Of a DNA stretch of 31,896 bases, positions 7,989 through 16,468 are shown in pieces; position 1 is the stretch's first letter, and each line of letters opens with the position of its first letter. A program made the translations under genes and the position numbers. Source of the stretch: an uncultured Bacteroides sp. (lineage in GTDB: Bacteria; Bacteroidota; Bacteroidia; Bacteroidales; Bacteroidaceae). The DNA lies in contig CAMTFK010000023.1 of NCBI GenBank assembly GCA_947071285.1, forward strand, positions 1 through 31,896. The letters are read 5' to 3'. The notes under the pieces are model-generated. The model was not told the origin of the DNA, searched no databases, and was given only the letters and a program-made list of their open reading frames with translations.

Positions 7989-7996
7989 CAAAAATA
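7989..7996 (-). promoter_or_regulatory. Candidate -7 box of the uxuBA operon
   Basis: TATTTTTG on the - strand fits TAnnTTTG and lies 41 bp upstream of the uxuB ATG. A TTTG occurs farther upstream (CAAA at 8022-8025 on +), with a spacer of 25 bp, longer than the usual 19-21. Confidence 0.5.
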
Positions 7997-8027
7997 GTGG
8001 AAAAGTCGTTTCCTTACCATACAAAAC

Positions 8028-8059
8028 GTCTCAAAAAGATGGAATACTGTCTCAAAAAG
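8028..8059. promoter_or_regulatory. Direct repeat GTCTCAAAAAG upstream of uxuBA
   Basis: Two perfect 11-bp copies start at 8028 and 8049, so they are 21 bp apart (two helical turns). They sit 31 bp upstream of the candidate -7 box. This is the layout expected for an activator or repressor bound as a same-face pair. The regulator is unknown. Confidence 0.55.
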
Positions 8060-8161
8060 TATTAATTACTGCAAATTAGTAGTTGAATTCGGCTCATGAT
8101 TGTAGCGGTTATGAATGAAATGATGATTTACTGAGTATCTTGATTAGGCGGACTATCTCAG

Positions 8162-8307
8162 TTCCCCTCCTCCAGTCGGAGGAGGGGTGCCCGTAGGGCG
8201 GGGTGGTAGGTGAGAAAAGAATTCCTTATTCTTATGCTTAATAGGTATTTTATTGTTTTACCTACCACCTCCCCCTACGGGTACTCCTCCTCCCGAGAGG
8301 AGGAGAA
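8162..8307. repeat. Large imperfect inverted repeat of C/T- and G-rich hairpins
   Basis: Two arms of about 50 bp (8162-8211 and 8260-8307) are imperfect reverse complements sharing the CCCGTAGGG and GGTGGTAGGT words, around an AT-rich 48-bp centre. Each arm carries its own hairpin: CCCCTCCTCC/GGAGGAGGGG (10 bp, 8164-8187) and CTCCTCCTC/GAGGAGGAG (9 bp, 8284-8305). It sits between the end of the main PUL operon and uxuB. It looks like a dispersed intergenic repeat element; it may also end or insulate transcription. The rest of the 434-bp spacer (7948-8381) holds only the uxuB promoter region. Confidence 0.8.
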
Positions 8308-8381
8308 TTAAGATAGTATCGCTTATCATTTGCTTCATTACTTTTCCCGTTACAAATTATTCAACTACTGAGTCACATCAA

Positions 8382-10715
8382 TTACTGCTTAAGAGCAGCT
8401 TTTCTTGCCAATGCTTCCAGATAATAATAGTCGGCATAGTTCAATGGGACATCAATTTCGTCGCCTCCCGGATGGTGTCCGGTGGAGTGTAGCAACAGGA
8501 AGCCGTAGTTGGTTTCCGGCTCGGCGCGATAGTGTTTGTTGAGGCTGTCCACCATCTTGTCGGCAATGTCCTGGTAGCGCTTGCCGTCTTTTGCCGGGAC
8601 GTAGTTGCGAAGCTCATACAGAGCCGAGGCCATGATGGCGGCAGCCGAGGCGTCGCGGGGAACGTTGGGAATGCCGGGGGCTTTCATGTCCCAGTAAGGG
8701 ATTAAGTCTTCGGGCAGGTTGGGCAGGCCGAGGAAGAAGTCTGCGATGTGGCGTGCCTGTTGCAGGTAGGCGGGGTCTTTGGTGAAGCGGTAGCACACGG
8801 TATATCCATACAGTCCCCATGCCTGACCACGGCTCCAGAAGGAATCGTCGGCATAGCCTTGTGCGGTCTGCTTGGCGCGCACTTCGCCTGTTTCGGGGTC
8901 ATAGTCCACTACGTGGTAAGAGGAGTAGTCCGGACGGAAGTGGTTCTTCATCGTTGTGTTGGCATGGTTGACGGCAACTTTCCAATAGATGGAATCGCCG
9001 GTTTCCTGTGTGGCCCAGAACAGCATTTCCAGGTTCATCAGGTTGTCGATGATGACGGGGAACTTCCATTTATCACGGTTGTGGTCCCACGAACGGATGC
9101 TCTTCACCTTGTCACTGTAGCGGGTTATCAGCGTTTTGGCACTTTGCAGCACTACGTCTTTATAAGAGCGTTCGCCGGTCAGTTGGTAGGCTTTGCCAAA
9201 GCTGTTATTCATCATGAAGCCGAGGTCGTGGGTACCTTTATGCCATTTGGCTTCTTCTATCATCCAGGTGTTGCTGATGGCTTGCTGACGCCAGAAGTCA
9301 TCGTTCGTGAAAGCATATGCCTGCCACAATGAACCGGGGAAGAAACCCGAACACCAATCGTGCGGGTGTATCATTCTCAGCGTACCGTCTTTGTTGATGC
9401 TGCGGGGAGTGACCCGGTGCTTACATTGGTTATCTGCTTCTTTTCTGGCCTTGGCTGCACATTTCAGGGCGAACTGGAGTTGTCCGCAGGCGAAAGCATA
9501 AGCATTGTCCACATCGTCAGCTTCTACCCATAGCAGGTTGAAGCGGTCTTTCCAATCGATGACGCGATGGGCTTTGGCGATTCTCATGTAATCTTTTCGT
9601 GCCGGATTCAGCAAGCCGGTGCGGTATAAGTCTTTGCAGAACTCCTGTTGCTTGTAGTCCCATTCGCTGATTTGCTGATAGGGCCAGTCTTCCACTTGTT
9701 TTCCAACGTAGGGAACCAGGAAGTCCATGGCTTTGTAGAAGTTGCGTCCGTCCGGCGAGGTGGCATTATCAATGGAGATACCCATCTTCCGGCCCATCAC
9801 GAAGATGTCGATGAGGTGGGAGAGGTTAAATTGTGAGTAGCCGAAGGCGAGGGTGCGGCGCAGTTCGTGTGGCTGCTTGCCGTCGGGTTCTATCTGGGTG
9901 AAGATGCGCTTCTGGGGAATGGCGTTGGTGACCTCCTGCGCTACTTTCATATTTCCTGCGTACAGGGCAAAAGCAATGACTTGCGCATCGTGTGCCGTAC
10001 TGTGGTTATTGGCTTGTCTGGCTTCTTCTTGTCCCTGCGGACTGTTCAGTATCCAGGTCAGCAGTTTACCGAACCAGGCTTTCAGTTGTTTGGCATCCTT
10101 CGATGTGAAGGCCTTTGAACCCTCCAGTAACTGTACGGCATCCAGCATCTCAACGAAGGAATAGGTGTCGATGACACCGTAGCAACGTCCTTTATTGTTG
10201 TTGTGTCCCGGAATCATCTGGGCATATTCCAGATTGGGGTTCATGCGCGTATCCTTATTAAAGAACCACACGCGGATGAGTTCCGTTGCCTTCTCGGCAT
10301 ATTTCTCATCACCACTGAAATACCAGGCAAGTGCAAGGGTGGTGACGCGTTGGGCGGTTGCTCCGAGGCGGTTACGGTCCAGTTTGTTCAGTTCCGGGTT
10401 CGACTCACCGTCACGGCTGATGTAGGGCAGACCATCCGGTTGGGTGGGGTCGGGCCAGTAGTAGCGTGCCTGGCTCATGTAGTCGTGTTTGTCTCCGCTG
10501 CCGGGTGTCTTCTCTTTCATCATGACCGACAAAGGTTGTACATCCAGCGTCTTGTCTGCATCCGCTATCAGTTCTTGATAAGCAGCCGAAAAGAAAGGCT
10601 GGTGTAATGATTGTTTTACTTTTTCCAGATGTGCCCTGTCCCAGATGGACTGCGCATTCATATTACTTGCTACGAGCAACAAACTGGTGATGACTAAGCA
10701 AATTTTAGCTCTCAT
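8382..10715 (-). CDS. Two-domain enzyme: alginate-lyase-fold uronan lyase (PL38-like) fused to GH88 unsaturated uronyl hydrolase
   Basis: This is a 777-residue protein with signal peptide (residues 1-22), periplasmic or exported. Residues ~25-385 match the alginate-lyase fold: NNH at 236-238, then R286 and Y293. This reproduces the Asn-His, Arg, Tyr set and spacing of the PL5 enzyme A1-III (N191, H192, R239, Y246). The wording around it (ANNHSTAHDAQ) suggests family PL38, known for alginate or glucuronan lyases. Residues ~400-777 match GH88: D497 (HDLGF) and D557 (DNLMNLEM) fit the two catalytic Asp residues of Bacillus UGL (88 and 149, about the same spacing), and SFWSRGQAWGLYG is typical. 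The lyase would create a 4,5-unsaturated uronyl end and the GH88 half would remove it. Last gene of the main operon, 18 bp after the GH2 gene. The exact polymer is inferred, not seen. Confidence 0.82.
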   Translation of the reverse strand: MRAKICLVITSLLLVASNMNAQSIWDRAHLEKVKQSLHQPFFSAAYQELIADADKTLDVQPLSVMMKEKTPGSGDKHDYMSQARYYWPDPTQPDGLPYISRDGESNPELNKLDRNRLGATAQRVTTLALAWYFSGDEKYAEKATELIRVWFFNKDTRMNPNLEYAQMIPGHNNNKGRCYGVIDTYSFVEMLDAVQLLEGSKAFTSKDAKQLKAWFGKLLTWILNSPQGQEEARQANNHSTAHDAQVIAFALYAGNMKVAQEVTNAIPQKRIFTQIEPDGKQPHELRRTLAFGYSQFNLSHLIDIFVMGRKMGISIDNATSPDGRNFYKAMDFLVPYVGKQVEDWPYQQISEWDYKQQEFCKDLYRTGLLNPARKDYMRIAKAHRVIDWKDRFNLLWVEADDVDNAYAFACGQLQFALKCAAKARKEADNQCKHRVTPRSINKDGTLRMIHPHDWCSGFFPGSLWQAYAFTNDDFWRQQAISNTWMIEEAKWHKGTHDLGFMMNNSFGKAYQLTGERSYKDVVLQSAKTLITRYSDKVKSIRSWDHNRDKWKFPVIIDNLMNLEMLFWATQETGDSIYWKVAVNHANTTMKNHFRPDYSSYHVVDYDPETGEVRAKQTAQGYADDSFWSRGQAWGLYGYTVCYRFTKDPAYLQQARHIADFFLGLPNLPEDLIPYWDMKAPGIPNVPRDASAAAIMASALYELRNYVPAKDGKRYQDIADKMVDSLNKHYRAEPETNYGFLLLHSTGHHPGGDEIDVPLNYADYYYLEALARKAALKQ

Positions 10716-10733
10716 GGCGTTTTTATTTTGAAG

Positions 10734-13409
10734 TTAATAAAGTTTCCTGAGTTTAATACCATTCAGAAGGCTTTTTCCATTCCGAACAGGGAAGCGTATT
10801 TCAATTTTATTCCGAAAGTTTGTAATATTGTATCTTTTCCGTAAAGCATGGAAGTAATCACTTTCGTGGCAGGGAGAAAAGTCTTCTTCAACAACCACAT
10901 CATTGATGATTATGCTGAAACGGTTTTCACGGTTTTCCGTATCGGAATTCCGGTCCAACAGGTAGACCGCCGCCGCGTTTTCACGGAAGATATCTGTAAA
11001 AAGAAATTCTATCTCGTAGTCGCCGTTGGGGACATCGAAACGATAGCCTTCAATACCACTGCGAAGGGTCTGGAACAGAGGCCCGTCATTGGTGTTCCGA
11101 ATCTGTCCCTGGCTGCTTTTACTCTCTCCGCCGATATATCCCCAGCTACCTTCGGTGTAGGGTTGGTCGGGTAGCCAGGTGAGCTGGCTTTCATCGGAAG
11201 TGTAGAAACAATGGCTGCCTACGTTGACGGCGAGTTCCAGTTTCCGTAAGTTTGTTTCATCCAGTGTCATAGGGGTAGGGGTGAAGTTCAGGCGGATGCC
11301 GTCTTCTATGATGCGGATGCCTGCAGCAGTTTCTTTGCTTTCGGCTTTGGCGGAAACGAAATGTTCTTTCCGGCTGAACGGTACCTCGAAGGTGCTTGTA
11401 TAGTTCACGGCTTTCTGCTTGCCCAAGGATTTTCCGTCAATGAAGAGTTCTACCTCCGGAAGGTTGGTATATACTTTAACCGGTAGCATCACCGGGGCTT
11501 CTCCTTGCTGTACTCCGGCACGGTAGGTCCAGTCGCGGCTGGCTATGTGCAGCACGGGGATGTCGTGGCGCCAGGCAGCTTTGTAATAGTAGTACACGTC
11601 TTTTGGGGTACGGTCAGCGTACACCAGACCTTTGTTATTGATGCGCGGCATGGATTCATCGCGCAGTGCGGAGGAGAAATCAATGAAGTTCCAGTGGGTT
11701 CCGCCGCAGACGTAGGGCGTTTCTTCCAACACGGGTAGGTAGTGTTCCAAGTACTTCTGTTGATACTCGATGCTGAAATCAAAAGCATGTGGTTGCAGCG
11801 AATGTAAACGCTTGTCGGAACCTGCACCGTATTCGCTGACAATCATCGGGTGAGAGGGATACTTTTGGTGTTGTTCTGCCAGGAAGCGTTCGAAGCCTGT
11901 GAGGTCACCGCCATACCAGCCTTGGTAAAGATTCCAGCCGACAATATCGGTGATGCTGCCCAATCCCACTTCATTGTAGCTGTTGCTGCCATGAAAAGCC
12001 ATCGTGCTGACGCGGGTGGCATCTTCTTCTTTCAGAACATCCTCCAAGCGCTTGGCAAGTGCCAGTGTCCGTTCCAGTACGGGTTTTAGTTCTTCTTCCT
12101 TTTTGTAGCGGCGTTGGGTGACGAGCAATATCTCGTTCATATATCCCCAGGTGATGATGGAAGGATGATTATAATGCTGGCGTATCATTTCCCGCAAGTT
12201 GCGTTCGCAGTTTTCTGCATATCCTGGGGTATCGGGCACAATGTCGATGATGGGTATCTCTTCCCATGCCAGCATGCCGAGTTTGTCGCACATTTCCAGC
12301 AAAGCGTCGTCTTGCGGGTAGTGGGAGATGCGGATGAAGTTGGCACCCATCTCTTTCATCAGTTTCATGTCACGACGGTGCATTTCGTCCGTCAGCGCAA
12401 CTCCGATGGGTTTCTGGTCTTGGTGGCGACAGATACCGCGCAGCTTATAAGGCTTTCCGTTGAGGGAGAAACCTTGTTCACCGTCGAAACTGAACCAACG
12501 GAAACCGGTATGATGATTGCTATGGTCGAGGATGGTCTTTGTTTTCTTATCACGCAGAATGCTTTCCACCCTATAGAGGTGGGGTGTTTCCGGCGTCCAT
12601 AATTTGGGGGATGGGATGGGGGCTGTTTCGGTGCGGAAAGAGTAGAGTTCTCCGGCTTTTATTTGGATAGACTGTTTCTGAGTTTGGGCGATGCTTCCGT
12701 CCGGGTTGTACACGGTGTGTTCCAGTTCAAGCGATGCTTTCTGATTGGCGTCATTCTTAACTTCTCCACGGATAAGTATCGTTCCTTTTTCCTGGGATAC
12801 TTGGGGGGTACTGATGAAAATCCCGTCCGAACCGTGGTTGGTCAGGTGAAAGTGTTGCTTGGGAACAGCCGTCAGCCAAACATCCCGGTAGATGCCGCCG
12901 AAAAACGTGAAGTCGCCGGAGATAGGGGGAATATCCTGACGGGCATTGTCTACGCGGATGGCGAGAGAGTTGGGGGTGCCGAATGTACAGAATGGGGTGA
13001 TGTCGAATGTGCTGGCGGTATATACTCCGGCATGTCCGCCTACATTCTTTCCGTTGATGTAAATGGTGGCTGCTTTGCTGGCGGCATCCAGTTTCAGGAA
13101 TATCTGTTTTCCTTTCCAGCTTTGTGGTATTGATATTTGCCGGCGATACCAGCCGGTACCCCGGTAATAGTCTTTTTCAATGTAGGCATCCGTATTCCAG
13201 GTATGCGGCAGGTGGACGGAGGTCCATGCAGCATCATTGAATGCGCTATCCGATGCGGCGGCGCATTCCCCTTTCAGGAATTTCCAACTGTCGTTGATGG
13301 TACGGCTTTCCCGCTGTGCCTGTACGGGCGACAGAAATAATAGAGACAGAGTGGTAGCAGCTATCCAGCGGAAAGTTTTCTGTCGGGGCATGTGTTCTTT
13401 CTTTTTCAT
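10734..13409 (-). CDS. GH2 glycosidase with C-terminal malectin-like domain (possible beta-glucuronidase)
   Basis: This is an 891-residue protein with signal peptide ending near AQ-RES (residue 32). The GH2 sugar-binding, Ig-like and TIM-barrel domains are in order: the GTGWYRR region near 84-90, then the barrel from ~318. The acid/base is E426 in WGYMNE and the nucleophile E526 in VSEYGAG. NNKG at 591-594 could be the N-x-K motif by which beta-glucuronidases bind the carboxylate, but Bacteroides beta-galactosidases also carry NKG here, so it is not decisive. Residues ~730-891 look like a malectin/CBM57-type carbohydrate-binding domain. Position between the beta-helix gene and the lyase-GH88 gene, and linkage to uxuBA, favour glucuronate removal. 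An alternative ATG at residue 7 is possible. Confidence 0.85.
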   Translation of the reverse strand: MKKKEHMPRQKTFRWIAATTLSLLFLSPVQAQRESRTINDSWKFLKGECAAASDSAFNDAAWTSVHLPHTWNTDAYIEKDYYRGTGWYRRQISIPQSWKGKQIFLKLDAASKAATIYINGKNVGGHAGVYTASTFDITPFCTFGTPNSLAIRVDNARQDIPPISGDFTFFGGIYRDVWLTAVPKQHFHLTNHGSDGIFISTPQVSQEKGTILIRGEVKNDANQKASLELEHTVYNPDGSIAQTQKQSIQIKAGELYSFRTETAPIPSPKLWTPETPHLYRVESILRDKKTKTILDHSNHHTGFRWFSFDGEQGFSLNGKPYKLRGICRHQDQKPIGVALTDEMHRRDMKLMKEMGANFIRISHYPQDDALLEMCDKLGMLAWEEIPIIDIVPDTPGYAENCERNLREMIRQHYNHPSIITWGYMNEILLVTQRRYKKEEELKPVLERTLALAKRLEDVLKEEDATRVSTMAFHGSNSYNEVGLGSITDIVGWNLYQGWYGGDLTGFERFLAEQHQKYPSHPMIVSEYGAGSDKRLHSLQPHAFDFSIEYQQKYLEHYLPVLEETPYVCGGTHWNFIDFSSALRDESMPRINNKGLVYADRTPKDVYYYYKAAWRHDIPVLHIASRDWTYRAGVQQGEAPVMLPVKVYTNLPEVELFIDGKSLGKQKAVNYTSTFEVPFSRKEHFVSAKAESKETAAGIRIIEDGIRLNFTPTPMTLDETNLRKLELAVNVGSHCFYTSDESQLTWLPDQPYTEGSWGYIGGESKSSQGQIRNTNDGPLFQTLRSGIEGYRFDVPNGDYEIEFLFTDIFRENAAAVYLLDRNSDTENRENRFSIIINDVVVEEDFSPCHESDYFHALRKRYNITNFRNKIEIRFPVRNGKSLLNGIKLRKLY

Positions 13410-13479
13410 GGTATATATGATATTATCTAACCTATCGAAATCTCATTCATCTTATTGTTAACTTAAATTCTGCCTGTTA

Positions 13480-16464
13480 TTATTGTATGCTTACCTGATA
13501 AAGCGAGGACACGGCTGTTATATAGAGCTTGTCCCCTGCAATCAGTAAGGATGTGGGGCGCTCGGGCACTTCTATTGTTCCTATCGGCTTACCCGTGGAA
13601 TCGAATATGGAAACATCTCCATTGGCTACATATACATTGCCCGCTTGGTCCGTTACTACGCTACGGTCGCCTCCGTCAGCAAACAGATGGCTGCTTTGCA
13701 GGAAGCCCCGGCCGTCTACTTCCGAGCGGATAACCCTCTGATGGTATTCATCTAATGTATAGATTGCTTCTCCCGGAGCTGCTTCTACAATGGATGAACA
13801 ACGGAAGAGGTCTTCATAATACGGGATAATGGTTACTCCATCCGGTGCAACAAAACATTGAGTAGGCTTTCTGCCACCATAATATTCGTTCTGGGTAATA
13901 GTCCGGTTGGCCAGATAACACACTTTCTTCGGTGCCTGTATCTGCTCCATATCTACTAAAGGAAGCACCTGGAAACTTTCGTCTGCATTTTGGGGACGGA
14001 TAGAGTAGAGTTTGGGGACATAGGTAAATCCCCATAAGCCGCCTGAACCCCGCCATCCGAATAAAGGTTGTCTGTCGTTGCGCGTGTCATCATTGTTATA
14101 ACCGGGCTGGGATATATATTTGGTAACCACAATCAGGTTATCCTCCGTGTCACAAACCAGTGCCACGGCGTTCCAGGGGAAATCGGCAATGGAGGTTACC
14201 TGCCCGTTTGCAGCATCCAGCTTATAAATGCGGCGCATGCGCGATTCACAGAAATAGATATTTCCCCGGCTGTCCTTTGCCAGTCCGTCAATAAACTCAA
14301 AGCCACTGACGACAATTTCTGCTTTTCCTTTTTCATTGTTTAATGGATATTTGCGCTTCTCTTCACCTGTCAGTTTCAGTCGCGCGAATTCCCAACGGCG
14401 TGCTTCATGCCGGGTATTCACGTCATACAGGCTGGCGTTGGAAGTAAACTTCACACGGGCATGGGCATAGTTATGCAGATTGAGAAATTCAATGTCTTTG
14501 CAGTTCCAGGTTCGTATGGCTGACGGATAGGACTTCAGCATGCGCGATACGCGGTAAGAGTAGAAATTGGCAAAGGTCATATTCCGGCAATCAATCAAAT
14601 CCAAGGGTTGTGTGTCGACGCCTTCAGCTTCCACTTCAAACTGGAAATCGTATATTTTCCAGTTGGCTACATTGCGGAAGATGGCTTCGTTGCGAAGATG
14701 GTGTTCCAGAGACATGCCATAGATGCGTCCGGGTGTTTCGGTGTGACTTACATAAAGTCCTGCGGAACTGTATTCATTGGCTGTCCATAAATCCCGGAAA
14801 GTACCTCCTCCTCCGTTGGTAATCCACAGGCTCCAATGTTGGTTGTCCCAGGCACGAAGTATCAAGTCGTGTGTTTCCGGAGTGATCGGCATAGGTTTTT
14901 CCAACGGATTGGCTGCACTCTGTCCGTTGTGGAAGAAGCGGTTCTTATCATGTCCGCTGAACTTCACATCATATAGATAGGAACCTTCACCCGCCATCCA
15001 TTTGCAGTTTACCGCCCGGTAATTGTAGGCATCGGCATTCAGGAAGATGCCACACACGATGTTTTTGCCTCCTTTGGGTGTGGTTAGTTGTGCTTGGGGA
15101 GCACCAAAGCCACTGAATGCAGGGTTTCCGCCCAGTGTCAGCATGATGGTGGTTCCGGGGTGTAGCCCGATTAAATTCGTATTTTGTTTCAGTACTAATG
15201 GGTCTTTCACTACATACCATCCTTGCGGAAGGTAGATATTGGTGTATTTCTCTACGGCTTCGCGGAAGATTGGAGTATCATCGCTGAAACCATCTCCTTT
15301 GGCACCCAGGTCACGAATATTCACCCATTGGTCCATTGCAGGAAGCATCGGGGTATCGCTGGCATCCAGAGGGATAATGCTTTTGATTGTTTCTGTTTCC
15401 GCCTCACGTGCTATTTGCGGAGCATCTTCGAGGCTGTCGGCATTGAAGCCGAAAGTGAAACGGGTAACCCGGTAAGTCTTTCCTTTGCCGGGCACCTGTT
15501 CATTGGTAGAACGTTCCAGAGAAAATACCGGAACGTTTTTGCATTGTATATTCCGGAGATTGATTTGCGTAGCCGCGTTGCCTGCATCCGTAAGGATGAC
15601 TCCCGTCCGGCGCACGTTCTCGAAGATACAGTCTTCCATGAACAGGCGGTCGGGAGCGTCTTTTTTGATTTCTACGGCTACGGGTACATCTTTGACTTTC
15701 ATGCGTACAATGGTCAAGCCACCTTCATTTGTCAGGATAGCACTTTTGCGTTGCCCTTCAAAGTAGGTGTTAAGCAGCATGATAGGCCATCCCGGGGCTG
15801 ATTTATCCGTATCGATTCCATATTCTCCTCCAAAGACGGATACGTTTTCTAGGTGGTTGCCTGCATCCACAATTCCGGCACGTCCTTTTCCCACGTGAAT
15901 CGTCACGTTGGAGATAGAACAGTGTTGGGCAAAGTGGGCGCGGATAGCCGAGGCGTTGGGATTACCGTCTTCAATACGAATATCCGCATTCATCAGCGAA
16001 CTGTAAAACGTTCCGGCGTTGGCGTCGGTCGCCGGACGTCCCGGACGGTAGTTCCCGCTGATAAACCAAAAGAGATACTTTCCTTTGTTTGTCTCACTCG
16101 TCTCTTCCCGGAAACCGGGAGCATTTTTGGTAAGAACGAATACCGGGCGTTTCGCCCCATAACCAATGAGGCGTACCCCTGCGGGGACGTAAATCGTCTT
16201 GCTGAGTTTATAAACTCCCTCGGGTACGAAGAGAATGCCGCAACCCGATTCTTTGTGTTTGGCAGCATTTAATGCTTTTTGCAGAGCGTCGGAGACGTCC
16301 GCACTTCCATCGGCTTTTATAGGAAAATACTCCGGAGTGAAGTATACGGCCGCTGTGTCCCCCGGTCGGTCGGTGAAGACCGACCGGGGATTTTGGGCTT
16401 GTATTCCTCCTGCGAGGATAACAATTAGAAAGAAAATATGGATTCTGATACGATTCATGTGCAT
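13480..16464 (-). CDS. Double beta-helix (pectate_lyase_3/GH55-like) protein with C-terminal NHL/SMP-30-like beta-propeller
   Basis: This is a 994-residue exported protein (signal peptide to about AQ at 23-24). Two pectate_lyase_3-like starts are visible: residues ~44-105 (FPIKADGSADVSDALQKALN, then FVPEGVYKLSKTIYVPAGV) and ~380-445 (VNIRDLGAKGDGFSDDTPIF, then LPQGWYVVKDPLVLKQNTNL). Each leads into a right-handed beta-helix, the tandem layout of GH55-like proteins. From ~718 to the end, blades such as GLAKDSRGNIYFCESRMRRI and VVTDQAGNVYVANG suggest an NHL or SMP-30-like propeller. Which CAZyme family it belongs to, and whether it is a lyase, hydrolase or binding protein, cannot be told; catalytic residues were not identified. 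It sits in the middle of the PUL operon between surface lipoproteins and GH2, so a role on the target polysaccharide is likely. Confidence 0.75.
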   Translation of the reverse strand: MHMNRIRIHIFFLIVILAGGIQAQNPRSVFTDRPGDTAAVYFTPEYFPIKADGSADVSDALQKALNAAKHKESGCGILFVPEGVYKLSKTIYVPAGVRLIGYGAKRPVFVLTKNAPGFREETSETNKGKYLFWFISGNYRPGRPATDANAGTFYSSLMNADIRIEDGNPNASAIRAHFAQHCSISNVTIHVGKGRAGIVDAGNHLENVSVFGGEYGIDTDKSAPGWPIMLLNTYFEGQRKSAILTNEGGLTIVRMKVKDVPVAVEIKKDAPDRLFMEDCIFENVRRTGVILTDAGNAATQINLRNIQCKNVPVFSLERSTNEQVPGKGKTYRVTRFTFGFNADSLEDAPQIAREAETETIKSIIPLDASDTPMLPAMDQWVNIRDLGAKGDGFSDDTPIFREAVEKYTNIYLPQGWYVVKDPLVLKQNTNLIGLHPGTTIMLTLGGNPAFSGFGAPQAQLTTPKGGKNIVCGIFLNADAYNYRAVNCKWMAGEGSYLYDVKFSGHDKNRFFHNGQSAANPLEKPMPITPETHDLILRAWDNQHWSLWITNGGGGTFRDLWTANEYSSAGLYVSHTETPGRIYGMSLEHHLRNEAIFRNVANWKIYDFQFEVEAEGVDTQPLDLIDCRNMTFANFYSYRVSRMLKSYPSAIRTWNCKDIEFLNLHNYAHARVKFTSNASLYDVNTRHEARRWEFARLKLTGEEKRKYPLNNEKGKAEIVVSGFEFIDGLAKDSRGNIYFCESRMRRIYKLDAANGQVTSIADFPWNAVALVCDTEDNLIVVTKYISQPGYNNDDTRNDRQPLFGWRGSGGLWGFTYVPKLYSIRPQNADESFQVLPLVDMEQIQAPKKVCYLANRTITQNEYYGGRKPTQCFVAPDGVTIIPYYEDLFRCSSIVEAAPGEAIYTLDEYHQRVIRSEVDGRGFLQSSHLFADGGDRSVVTDQAGNVYVANGDVSIFDSTGKPIGTIEVPERPTSLLIAGDKLYITAVSSLYQVSIQ

Positions 16465-16468
16465 GAGA

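Noticed and set aside
8162..8307. Invertible promoter flanked by inverted repeats
   Set aside because: The 48-bp centre contains no TAnnTTTG element, the arms are imperfect, and no site-specific recombinase gene is nearby.
8253..8492. 79-residue + strand frame starting with a proline-rich stretch
   Set aside because: The start is translated C/T-rich inverted repeat and the rest is antisense to the lyase-GH88 gene.
8382..10715. Alginate as the locus substrate
   Set aside because: The N-terminal fold allows it, but uxuA/uxuB and the GH88 half fit glucuronate-type products, and no DEH reductase or second alginate lyase is present; kept only as an alternative.
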